This document shows positions 12,884 through 24,800 of a DNA stretch of 64,000 nt, one piece after another; within the stretch, counting starts at the first letter, position 1, and each line of letters opens with the position of its first letter. Origin of the DNA: Membranipora membranacea (lineage: Eukaryota; Bryozoa; Gymnolaemata; Cheilostomatida; Membraniporidae); assembly GCA_914767715.1 (NCBI GenBank), contig OU612068.1, positions 30,378,001 to 30,442,000 on the forward strand. The letters run 5' to 3'. The position numbers were made by a program, and so were the translations under genes. The notes below the pieces were generated by a model. That model made no database searches and was not told the origin of the DNA. It worked only from the letters and a program-made list of their open reading frames with translations.

Positions 12884-15800
12884 ATTTTATCGACTGAGTA
12901 TCAGGGTGATATCTGTACTTATTCTGTACACACTATTATGACCTTCAAAAACAAAAACACATGAATCATTGATGACCGAAATCGCAGCTAAACAAGGACA
13001 TGATATTTATCTGTAAGGGCATCTCTCTCAAAAAATACTGGCATGTGTCTGACGGCACAACTGTCCCTATCTAGCCTTTCACGTGTACAACCAACGAGTT
13101 GTCAAAACATAAAAACTGTGTTTGAGCTATTGAAACAGACCATAGATACATATTCTAAGTACAACAAGAAGGTTGTCACAGAAATATGGACAGGGCTGTG
13201 ATAATAATGTTATCGAGTAAGATTGTAAGCAGGAGTTGTTTCCTCATGCATAATACTAATAAGGTAATATGATAATACACATACATTGTACTGTAAGACC
13301 TACACGGGAAGGTCAGATATCTGTATGAAATCATCAACGTATCCAAATCACTGTGTCTCTTTCTCTGCTGCTTCCTACAAAAACAATAAAAGAAAACATT
13401 AACAGCACAGGAATGTTATGAGAAATGGCAAATCTGAATGCTCTATTATTGACAGAGAATCTTTGTGGTGAGTTATAGTGCCAGATAAACACATACATCA
13501 CTCTACCAGGAAAAGCTGCCGGCTTTTGTCATTCCGACAATGGTTAATTGCCTTTGTTCATCACACTAGAGGATTCTCAGAAACATGTAGAGAGTGAGAC
13601 TTCACCTTGCTTCAAACAGACAATTAATTGACAATGATGCAAAAGGGGGGGGGGGGATGGGGACGATTTGTTGGGCTCTAAATAATGATGCATACGCCGA
13701 TGTCTTCTTAACAAGAAATAGTTTTTTTCATTCAAAAAGCTTTCAAAGCACCAAGCTCAATCAGATTAGAATGGCTGCAGAACACATTAACCAATTTGTG
13801 GTAGGAGTATTGAAAAACCTGATTCCAGGTTAATTGTGGGTAATGAAGCTTTTATATATTGGAGTTTCCGGTTTTTGCTCCTCTGATTCATCATATGCTT
13901 CTCTAAAGACGGGACATGTAATGCATGTGTCACATCGCTTAGATGTATTTTACAACTTCAACTCAATGTTCAACATGAAATGCTAATCATATGTTTCAGT
14001 CACATAACTGTCAGCTCTAACACAATTGACGAGAAATCAGCTCATCCTATGAGACCATTACAGGCTGTCATTATTACATTCTGCCACCACACACTTTTTA
14101 GAATAAATTATGGCAGTACAATGTTCAGATATCACATAACACTGACAAGTTAAGTGACATCACATGACATATGATGATGAGATCAGTGTGCATGAGTATA
14201 AACAAAGTGAAGCAATAGTACATCACGCATAAGATTATAGAGTTGACTGGTCTAACTGGTCTAATAATGCTATGACAGGTTCAGTCAGTTCATTCAAAAG
14301 TACTGAGATTGATTGGTGTTACTATAGTGTAGGCAGAATTTATAGTGCAGGGGTAGTATGACAGTGTAGGTCCGGTACAGAGGAACAGAGGTATACCACA
14401 GGACAGAGAGCTTACTATAAGGCAGTGCCAAGTATATTCAATTGGTGGTCTCTAAGCCATTATCCCAGACAATGTTGAATTGTAAGGCATTCTATTACTA
14501 CATCAATCTATTATTACTACATTTTTATATTAATATAACTTCAATTTAACAGAATAATTGAGTTCAAGCTGTGTGTGACCAAAGTAAAAATATAATATTA
14601 TATAATATTCTGTAGAATAAATAGTCAGGGCTCTGCTCAAGACATCAAACAACTATCCATCTCATGACTCATCATGATGACATGCCTCAATGTTTATTGT
14701 ATTGATATCAGTACAACTCATAGTGTACAAACTTACTAGTCTCATAGTCCAAAACTCTCATGGCTGACACTTGGAAACTATACACAAAATAAGTATGATA
14801 CGGAAAGATGATTGCCCTGTCCCACATTTAGTTGTCTAAGCCTGGTACTGCTGTATGACCGAGAACGACACAAGCCGTCCAGTTAGAAACCAACATAGAA
14901 CCAATCAACCCTCGTCATCAAGATAAAATGACAAATTTAAGCAAATATCAGACCACACCATATTATAGTCTCTGGTTACACTTAGGGCTAGACATAATTC
15001 AAATGATTGGACATTCAATAAATACTGTTAGGCCTAGTGACTTCATTTGTCGGATGACAGGATAAAAAAAAGTCAAATTCAATCAAGATATATCAATAAA
15101 CAAGTCAAAATCTGGAAACTTTCTTGCAAGAGCAGTTGAAAATAGACACTATGATATTAAACTGCTATCAACAACTTGTATGAAAAACATATTTAATCCT
15201 TGTTCTATACCTATTTACTGTCACATACAACAAAATACACTCAAAAGAAGGCGCAGAGTGACTTGACTTGACTAGGGACATCTGGATTGTATGTTGGGAT
15301 TTGTTTGTCCCTTCTGCTTTCGACAGAAGCATTTAGTCTCCAAGCCAATGCAAATCAAGCAGATCAATGATACTGAGACAGTGTTTATGATTACATGCAA
15401 GCATACTACATGTCCTGCTGCAACATGGTCTGGTTGATTGTGCTTCTCTTGGACTTGCAAGTATATATTCTGTGCAGAAACCCTATAGGTACGCTTATGC
15501 ATTTTCTTGTACAATGCTCAGCTGCCCCAGAAGAAAAATTCAGACATTCCTTCATAACCATAGTAGCTGGTAACTGACTGAGGATAAGATGCCGTCGCAC
15601 AGGTATTACGGCTTAAAACTTAAAACTGCATTCTTACAGTCGTTTAATCCAACAGTCCACAGTATTCATGCCATAATATTGAAGAATAATATAGAGCTAC
15701 TCATTGCCCCAGTTTCCCGCAAGCATAGGTGCTTAGTGAGAAAAGTCTAAGACAATTGTCGGAAGACAACCTTACATCGATAAATAATAATTACAATCTA

Positions 15801-16638
15801 AACAGTAAAAAGTTGAGAGGAAAAATAACCAACCAGCCATCGATTGATTGAATGACATCAATCCTTGTCTGATGGTTGATATGGTGGTTGGTACAAGGAG
15901 TTTTCTCTACAACCTTTTGGTACTTGTAGTGAGAAGACTAATCTGCTGAACTCTATGTCTATGAACTCCCTGAGAGACTAGACAGCTGAATTAATGAATC
16001 ATGCCTGCTGCAAAAACTTGCGTGGCCTGTAAAAGCGATGTTTGATTTGCCTGATCTGTGTGTATGTACTGTACCAATAAACAGGACAAATACCAGCAAA
16101 CCCAACATTTCCATATGATTATCATTCAGGCCCAGGTTTTGCAGTTGAAGTTGAGACCTGTCCTGTGTGTTGCTCAGATCAATCAAGACTCCTTGCTCAC
16201 ATTCACATAATTCTAGACTCACCAAAAATATTGAAGGTCCAGTAAATGAGCTGTTACCAATGACACTGGAAATTTGATCAGTATTTTGGCAAATTTGGCA
16301 GATGCAGAAATGGCCTGACTTTTAGTTAAGTAGTTTACAAGGAAATCTGCTCACCACAAGTCTTCCCTGCTTTCCAATATAAACATGAAAGGTCAAGGTC
16401 ACAACATAGTATTGATAATGCAGAAGTTGTGTTCTTCACCTCATAGGAGAGAAAACTCCTGTACATATATTTGAAGCATCCTCTTCCAAATCTGCTACAT
16501 GACATATAGGATGAATTTGTCCGACGTCTCTGAAGTCTGAACATGATGAAAAAGCAGCAGAAAAGGGCCGGCCAGATAATCTCTATGTGTTTCTATAGTT
16601 CTCGCATTTGTTTTCTTACTGTATCTATATGATCTATT
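12884..16638. other. Intergenic region without a recognised gene
   Basis: About 3.7 kb separate the distal HNF4 start from the 3' end of the retrotransposon. I found only short frames without family resemblance, a G run near 13646-13656 and scattered A/T-rich tracts. It may contain the HNF4 promoter and untranslated exons. Nothing else can be supported. Confidence 0.4.
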
Positions 16639-16896
16639 TTTTTTTTTTTTTTTACACTTTTATTGGCAGTCTATTTCATTCCAGTAGTGGAATGTTTTCC
16701 GAATAGTGCCGAAAAAAAAAGGAAAAGGAAAAGAGAAAAAAAGGAAAGCTTGAGACTGAAGATGAGTTAAAATGTTTCAGTAGTGAGGTGGAAATAGATA
16801 GGATGTCTTTGAGAAGGGAGAAAATAAAAATGTTAAGATAATTTCATTATAGTATTGTGCAGAGGCAAAACTTGTTGCAGAGATAAAAAGATAATG

Positions 16897-18735
16897 TTAT
16901 AATTGAAACAAAAGATATTTGAATACGCCAGATTTAAATGATGTTACTTTGCTCAGTGAGCGTATTGACAAAGGAAGATTATTAAAAGATGAAGCAATTG
17001 CAATGTTTAGTTTATCATTAGGAGGTAAAATAAGAAAATTATCGCGCTTGGGGTATCTTCGATTTCTAGAAAGAAAAAGATCATTAATATAGCTAGGTGT
17101 GTTGTTATACATTATTCTGTAGGCATAGAGAGAACTAAAATATATAAGAAGACTATGAAGTGGCAATATTTTTAAAGTACGACATAAAAAAAACGTATTT
17201 GATAATTGAACTGGATTGTAATGAATATTTGCAATAATTCTTAGCGCAGCTTTCTGATAAACATAAAGTGAATCTAGCTGATATTTTGGACTGATATTCA
17301 AGAAAAATTGTATTCCATTCATGATGTGGCATTGTATGAATTGAAAGTAAAACTGTCTGGCTGATTGTGTGGTCAAAAATGTTCTGCATAATTGTAACAA
17401 ATTGGTATTTTTTTGTATTTTAGTTTTTATATATTCAATATGATTATCAAATGACATCGAATCACTAATTGTAAATCCGAGTAGTTTAGTGGTAGATGAT
17501 TGTAACAGGGTGGTATTGGAGAATTTTAAATCAAATTTATGTTTTGCATTGCCAAAAACAAGGTAATGGGATTTTTTTATATTTATTGTCATCCGATTAT
17601 TGTAGCACCATTCTTGGATGACACCCAAGTCACCCCTACAATGTTGCTCCAGAGACTGTGGATCTTTCTGATGGCATATAAATACAGTATCGTCTGCATA
17701 CGCATAAGCAGTTGAGGACAGGGGTAAATTTAACATATCATTTATGAACACAAGAAATAAAGTTGGAGCTAAAATTGAACCCTGTGGGACACCTATGTTA
17801 ATTGGTTTTTTTTCTGAAGCAATTTGATTATAAAATACATATTGTTGCCGGTCATCAAGAAATGATTTTATCAACTTCAATGAGGGACCAATTATTTTAT
17901 AAGAAGCGAGTTTATTAAACAAGATATCATGGTTTACACAGTCGAAAGCCTTACAGAAGTCCAAGAACATTCCTATAACACACTTATTTTTTTGCTTTTG
18001 GTGGAGCACATCTGACACCACTTTATGTACAGCATCAGAGCAAGAGTAATTACTTCTGAATCCTGATTGAAGAGGGTGAATAGCTTTTATGTCAGTCAGG
18101 AAAGTCATTAAACATTTATTTATATGTTTTTCAAAAATCTTTGACAATATAGGCAGAATCGATACAGGTCTGTAATTTGATGGATCATTCGGATCTCCAC
18201 CCTTAAAAACAGGGGTTACTCTAGCTGTCTTCCAACATTTGGGGAAATCACCCTCAATAAGAATCTGATTGAAGATGTCGGTCAATATATAAACGACAAA
18301 AGGGAGCGTCTTTTTAAGCATCATAACTGAGATACCATCAGGACCAGTCGATTTCTTATCAGAAAAAGATTTGAGATATAGGCAAATTGATGCAGGAGTA
18401 AATCTTTTAAAGTTAGACAAGAATTTTTCCTGAGAGTTTGTAGGTAGTAGATTATCTCTGATTTCAGGGGTATTTTTTGAATGATTTTCCTTTCTAAACC
18501 CATGACCTAGTATATCAGCGATTGTTGAGAAATGATTGTTCAGGTCTTTGCTGGTAAGAGTTGAAGAAGAACTAGAAGACTTATTCTTTGTCTTTCCGAT
18601 GTTGAGGGCGTCCCAAATTGGTTTTGTATTATTATTTGCTGAGTTTTTAACCAAACCTGAAAAATACGTCTTCTTTTTCTTGTTTATAAGATTTGTAACT
18701 AAATTTCTCTGCTTTTTGTAATCATCCCAGTTTTG
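16897..18735 (-). pseudogene. LINE ORF2 reverse transcriptase segment, open but cut off from its endonuclease
   Basis: This is the longest uninterrupted frame of the element, about 600 residues. It contains the reverse transcriptase palm and fingers with motifs such as TPVFKGGDPNDPSNYRPVS, FLDFCKAFDCVNHDIL, GVPQGSILAPTLFLVFINDM and catalytic AYADDT. A basic C-terminal region without RNase H follows. The frame continues upstream of the first Met at 18654 to a frameshift near 18735, beyond which the protein resumes in another frame toward the endonuclease. It is therefore a remnant of one ORF2 polyprotein and probably inactive on its own. Confidence 0.9.
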
Positions 18736-19708
18736 AGTGTTTTAGTGAATCCCTTATTTTCATTTGTCTAGAGACTTCAATATCAAGCCATGGTGGTAAA
18801 ACTTCTGTCTTTACAAAACGAACTTTCCTCCTAACATTTAGACTAATTTTCTCCAAAAACAACTGATTGAAACTTTTTATCATCTCACTAGATGACCTGA
18901 GATATCGAATGATATCCCAATTAACATCTGAAAAAGATCTGCGTAAATTTTCTGGGGTCATTCTAGAAAAGTCATTGAAGCTTATTTTGAATTTTTTTAC
19001 ACTTGGGACAACACCTATTTTTCTTATGCTATATGTGAGATAGTGATCACTTACAGCTGTTTTAATACTGAGGTATGTCGTAAGTTACAATCCTTATTTG
19101 TGTAAATATGATCAAGCAGGCTAGATGAATTTTCGCTGACACGTGTTGGCTCATTCACCATTTGTTTGAAAGAGAATCTGGAGAAAATTGGTAGCCATTT
19201 TTTCTTTCTGCTATTTTCCAAGAGATTTACATTAAAGTCACCAAGAATGATGACTTCTTCTGTGTGCTTGGTGCAACAATCTAGGTAAAGTCTCAAAGAG
19301 TCATTCCAAGAAATTAATGAGTTCGGAGGACGATAAATGAAGGAAATTAAGAAAGCATGAGATGCTTTATGGCGAATTTTGATGGTAATAGATTCATCAA
19401 TTATGTGATTGAAATCATTGATTAATTCATATTGAATACCCTGCTTTCCTATCTCTTCTTAACATATCATATGATGGAATTTGATAAAAAGAATCTGGTT
19501 TGTTTCCATCCAGAAAAGTCTCGCTTAAACCGAAGATTGAAAAATTGTAAGTAGACAATATGTGTCTCACTTAATCAATTTTTGGAGTGATTCCACGAAT
19601 ATTCAAATGGGCAAAAGAAAAACGATTTTTGATCACTTTTAAAGTGTCAAAATTAGGTTGAGAAAAATTTGTATTGAAAGGTTGGCCTGTTGTTTGGAGC
19701 TTACTCAT
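18736..19708 (-). pseudogene. LINE ORF2 endonuclease segment, broken
   Basis: Apurinic-endonuclease-like remnants lie in several frames. Near 19600 on the minus strand is FAHLNIRGITPKID, then a stop, then GLSETFLDGNKPDSFYQIP. After a further break comes HAFLISFIYRPPNS, VIILGDFNVNLLENS and LLDHIYTN, and finally, after a frameshift, AVSDHYLTYS. These are the usual endonuclease blocks in the usual order. The ORF2 start codon at about 19708 overlaps the ORF1 stop in an ATGAGTAA arrangement. At least one stop and two frameshifts make it non-functional. Confidence 0.85.
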
Positions 19709-20139
19709 CTATATGTCTTGTTGTGTTCCTTTTATCTCCTGGTGTTTTCAATGATAGTATAATATTGTACATTGAAGGGAATTTGATTTTCCCTATCTCC
19801 ATAGCTTTCTTTGTCTCATTCTCCGACTGGAACTGGATACTGATGGCACGTAGTGGTCTGTCATCTCTATCCCTCAGTCTCTTGACGCAAAGTGCTCTAA
19901 ATTCATGGTTGACATCTCTCAAAATGTCCTCTTCTCCAAATGCCAATGGCACATTAGGGACAATCAGGATGTTTGTAGGCTTTGCTACAGTAGGCTTTGC
20001 TATTAACTTTGTCACGTGTAGAGAAATTGATCATTTATCAATAAAGAGGTTTTACTCATTGCATCCTCGCAAAAAAAAGGTTTTACTTCTTTGCTCTTTG
20101 CCTCCTTTTTTACTCCTTGAATCAGTATGGTTCCGGCCA
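19701..20139 (-). pseudogene. LINE ORF1, small RRM-like protein, frameshifted
   Basis: An ATG near 20139 opens a short frame (MAGTILIQGVKKEAKSKE) that breaks near 20027. The adjacent frame then runs to the stop at 19701 with a segment like NILIVPNVPLAFGEEDILRD and further beta-alpha-beta character, suggesting an RNA-recognition-motif ORF1 of about 145 residues. The RRM reading rests on residue pattern only. Confidence 0.55.
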
Positions 20140-20403
20140 TATTGAGGGGTCCTTCGCCAAATAGCATAATATTAGAAATACACTCTTCTGTTCATTTTAT
20201 AATGCATGTTGTAACGAAGAGATTTTTTCACTGACCATATGAGGTGGGATAAAATGCTGGAAATGAATTAACATAACTTATATTTTTAACTTTGTATCAA
20301 TTTTAGATGCAAGCCAATGCCAGCAAAATTGAAGAATAAAACATGGCTTGGTAAAAGTCAATCTAAAGACAAGTTAAAAATCTTTCTAGCAAACTTATGT
20401 GCC

Positions 20404-20914
20404 CAATAGAGAGTTTTCAGAGCTCTGATTTAGGCCTCAATTCGGAGTTGTCCTCTCTCCAGTTTGGTACCCACGCCGCATAGGAAAAACGTGCTGAAAA
20501 GAGGTTTATCTTGAAAACCGCTCATAATAGGGTAAAAATTATTTTTAATTCAGAATCTGCAACATTGAAAACTCATATGAACATAGTTTGGGAAATAATT
20601 TTAGTAATTGGATAGTCAATTATAGCATTTTCTGCCTGTTTTGCGGACAATTTGGCAGAAATTTTCATGAGTTTCGTCACTAAAATGAAGATTTATCGAC
20701 ATTCAAGCCTCCAATGATTTGGAAACCCTGTCTCACAGGGTTTTCAATGGTGCAGACTCTGAATCAAAAATCATTTTTATCCTATCATAAGCGGTTTTCA
20801 AGATAACCCTCTTTCAGCAGGTTTTTCCTATGCGGTGTGGGTTAAAAGTACCAAACTGGAGAGAGGACAACTTCAAATTGAGGCATAAATAAGAGCTCAG
20901 AAAACTGTCTATTG
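20404..20914. mobile_element. Foldback (MITE-like) element, family A, complete copy
   Basis: The left arm, from CAATAGAGAGTTTTCAGAGC at 20404 to about 20572, is repeated in reverse complement from about 20740 to 20914, which ends TCTATTG. Arms are roughly 170 bp and perhaps 85 percent alike by eye. Both contain the tract TTGTCCTCTCTCCAGTTTGG. The middle is unique and non-coding. A second, partial copy lies at 33103-33425. This pattern is typical of a non-autonomous DNA transposon. Confidence 0.85.
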
Positions 20915-21864
20915 TATACGGACTTGACTGTTATCAATGAACTCCCTCTTCATTGCTGTTATGCTGTGCTAATTATGTACATACTAAATGCCGTTCAAAA
21001 ATCTCAAATAGCTTTTTTCATTTTTTTATGAGATTATGAGTTTCCTATAAGATGCTTTAGACAATTATGAACATTGATAGGATTGTCATTATATCAACGA
21101 TTAATTCGGCTTGGTGAATGATTTATCAAATGTATCTGCTACCTTACAATTCCCATTGGTACGATGTGGATCATATTATTTATGAGTATTTAGTGATGGC
21201 TTCAATTATCATTCAATTTGCTCGTTGAAGATTCTGAGTTACTCTCAATATCACCTTCACCAGTTAGAAAGTTCCAACGCACAAGCTCCAAGTGTGTCAA
21301 TGAAAAAAGCATATCATACATCATTCTCTCATGAACAATTATATCTCTTTTATTCATTGATTTAATCACAGATCACAATAAGTCTACACTGAGGCAGAGT
21401 ATCTTAATACTGATACCAGTTATGTTCTGGTATGTGCTACAAAACCATTCAGCAATAAATAAGATACAATGAAAGAGAGACAACTCAGGAACTGTTACAG
21501 TCTTGTATTCAGCCTTCATTAAGCCGTGAAATTTGATATACAACAGAGTGACGGTTTATCACAATAAACGGGAATAGTGCATGAAATTATAAGTCTATAC
21601 AATTCAACATCATATCTAAGATCAGTGGGAATGGCATGAAACAAACTAAGTCCGAATGCGCAATCTTCATTCGGCCGGAAACAAAAGGCAAACTCAGAAA
21701 ATAGAATAATAAAAAATCCAAGTAGAGGTGATGTGGACTAGCTTGTGTGTAAAGCAGCTTGGATATCATCAACAGTTATTTACAATTTCTAGCCTAGCCT
21801 TTTACAAAAGTAACCCGCATTACGAGCATTGTAACCTAGAAATTAGAATGAGACGGATAGAGGA
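20915..21864. other. Intergenic region downstream of STT3B
   Basis: This stretch lies between the foldback element and the STT3B stop and probably includes the STT3B 3' untranslated region. No conserved coding segment or clear repeat was found. Confidence 0.4.
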
Positions 21865-24800
21865 TTATTTCTTGGCTTTAGTTTTACGCTTTCCTAAGAC
21901 TACATTCTTCTGATTACCAAGAGTTCCTTTCTTATTTCTCGCAGTCTGTAAATAAAAGATTGAGAATTAAGAATTTGATAAACAAACTCTTATAAATGAA
22001 TATACTAACCCATGAATGATATATTATATTGTATCACCAGTAGTACATGTAAGAAAATCAATCTAGACGTGTTATCCATACAACTGTGTTTCTTTACCAA
22101 TTACTATGCTGAATCTCTTCAGTCAAACCAAATTTATATAAACCAATAAGAGAAAAACCATTAACTGAAACTGACAAAGAGACAGCTTGTCCACTTACTT
22201 TCTTGGAGATTTTCTTTTTGAGGCGTTTACTTAGTTTCTTTTTCTTATCTACGTTGGTATCTTTGAGAACTCGGTACACACGCACTAGCCAGTGCTCAGT
22301 GGTATACGCCTCCTCTAAGTGCTCCAGCTCAAAATTCTTATGTCCGATCTCTACATTACGAGTTCTGTCAAAACCTGGTGGTGATCTGTAGTCCAGCTAC
22401 AAGCAATGAGAATTAATAAATCAAAGCGGAAATCAGTATCAACCATAGACTTAATAATAAACCTAGACAGGACACTATATGGAGCGTTAGCATTGAGGCA
22501 CTGAGGCAGTTAATTGTGGGCAACGTGACGTCATTGGAAGTTGTAGACGCAATGATGCTATCATTGATTTACTGTCCAAAATCCAGGTTTTTTGTTGATA
22601 ACTCGATCAATTTTGATCGGATTTTGAGTTTGAAAATTACAATAGAGTAAGCAGCTTGTCCTGAACAGTTTGATACTAATTTTAGGCAAAAGAAATTTTT
22701 TGAAGAAGAAACAGCATCAAGTTGATAACAAGATGCTGCTGATTGTGAAGCAATTTCAAAATTCAAAATCCGATCAAAATTGATCGAGTGATGAACAAAA
22801 ATCCTTGATTACGGACTGTAAATCAATGATAGCATCATTGCTTCTACACCTTCCAATGACGTAACGTTGCCCCATAATTGAGTGCCTCACTTCAGCTGTA
22901 TATGGTGTCCTGTCTAGGTTTATTATTAAGTCTATGGTATCAGCAGAACATACATTATGAATTTTATTTTTGTATTTACTTTAATATCCTGTTGGAAGAA
23001 AAACAGCTAGCATATGCTAAACGTTAATACAGACGCCAAAATAATGCTATAAAATATCATGAGCAATGCCTAAACAAGTTCTTGCTACCAAGTGCAGTTC
23101 TTGTACGAGCTGGAATGAATCGCTACTTATAATATATATTATATCTCCTGAAATAAATATATATATAACATGGGAAGCTTACCTGAACCTCTCCAAATCT
23201 ATAGTAGCAGAGTTTATACATGAGGCAGTGAAGTAAAGTCTTGGATCCTCCAGCGTCCACTCTGAACTCTCCATTTGGTGTGAAATAGTCACTCTCCTAT
23301 AAGCATAAATAAACGACAGTTTTGTAATACGGAGAGTACTTGTGAAGATTTAGACCAAAATAGACCCATGTTCATGCATATAAAGGTTTTATGACTTTTA
23401 AAAATTATAGTCTATCTATGATGGCCAAGCATCATATCAATGACCAGTCTACCAACCAACCATTAAGGTACCTCAACATAGAGTATGTGTATCAAAACAG
23501 TAATTAAACGCATTCTCCCGCCTCCGTTATTGGTAACAGGGAGGGGTACCAAAGCTAGACTAGACCAGCTTAATAATAACTATATAGACTGTGTACCTTG
23601 ATATCCTGTGGGTGCTCTCCCTCAGCGATTCTAACCATCCACAGGAACTTGTTGATATCATCTCCAGAATATCCGATCACTCCCCCAAATATAACTAATA
23701 CATAGTCTACATCTAACATCTTCATTATATCAAAAGCTGCGCTTTCATTAGAAGACATAGCCTTACCAACCTGAAATATAATATATATCATATGCAGTCA
23801 TGAAACAATTATGACCTATTCTCACCTATTATTGTCAAAAAGTAAACATATAGAAAATACAAATTGGATTTCCTGCCTAGCCTTAAGAATCTTTAGTTTT
23901 CAGCATTGTCTTTCTTCTCTTTTAACGTGCGAGGAAATCCCCTTGCAGAGGATGATATTCCCTTTCACAGGTGACCAATGTGATGATAGTTTGAGGGTTA
24001 ACTTTAAGCCAATTAGGGAAAGGTGGGGTACATAAAATCAATGTAAGAGCACAGTCTAAGATAATCCCACAAGTATACCAGACAGGCAGCACTTACCAGA
24101 GCTATATGACTGTTATTCCACGTGTTGTTGTCGACCAGTGTAGTTTTATTTCCCATACCTGCGATCTGATAACCATAATCCCACCATGACATAACTCGGG
24201 CCTCATCATTTGTGTTCTGTCTTAGCCAATAGTAAGCCTCCCTAAAGTCATCTAGTATCATACGCGATCTACAAGCAACCACGCAATATGGTCAGACTCA
24301 GCGTAAGGCAAAATAGGTGGATGGGTAGTAGTGGGCATGATGATATATGACCGTCTTACATCAAAGAGATGAAAAAACAGCAAAAAACAGAGAATACTTT
24401 TAGAAATGCTGTCACCATATGACAATATAAATATTAACTGGGTGGTGGTCTTACCCGTCTGGGTTATACGAAGCCAACACGATACTAGGGCTAGAGTAGG
24501 CGTTACTGGTCACCCAGGTGCAATGTACACAGAACAGCATCAACAGAAATATCATCAGTAGAATGATAAAAGTCTTCAGATTTCCACTGATAGGCACATC
24601 GTTAACCTTCGAGTCCTTCTTAGGTCGCTTGTCACCAGCTTTTGGTTTTACCTACAAACAGTAGATAGCATTATAAGTAAATTCTGATGCTTGTGATAAT
24701 ATTTCACTCCTTTGAAAGGTTAGTATATCTTGACTTCACATCATTTGCGAACAGATAGTGTAATCAGCTTGTTGATTACAGGACAACCTCATTTTGATTG

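Larger units (their letters stand above)
16639..20150 (-). mobile_element. Non-LTR retrotransposon (Jockey/CR1/L2-like), degenerate
   Basis: A near full-length LINE lies on the minus strand and ends at a poly-A tail, seen as a long T run at about 16639-16656 on the plus strand. In minus order it holds a small ORF1, an ORF2 endonuclease region and a reverse transcriptase. Endonuclease signatures are SETFLDG and LGDFNVNL. Disruptions seen: a frameshift in ORF1 near 20027, an in-frame stop early in the endonuclease near 19570, a stop/frameshift near 19430, a frameshift near 19060-19080 and another near 18735. No RNase H domain is evident. The clade assignment is approximate and target-site duplications were not resolved. 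Confidence 0.9.

Noticed and set aside
13594-13833. 79-codon frame near the G run
   Set aside because: No similarity, no splice context and low-complexity DNA; treated as chance.
19690-20145. 151-codon plus-strand frame
   Set aside because: It is antisense to LINE ORF1, which has the RRM-like pattern and correct order with ORF2.
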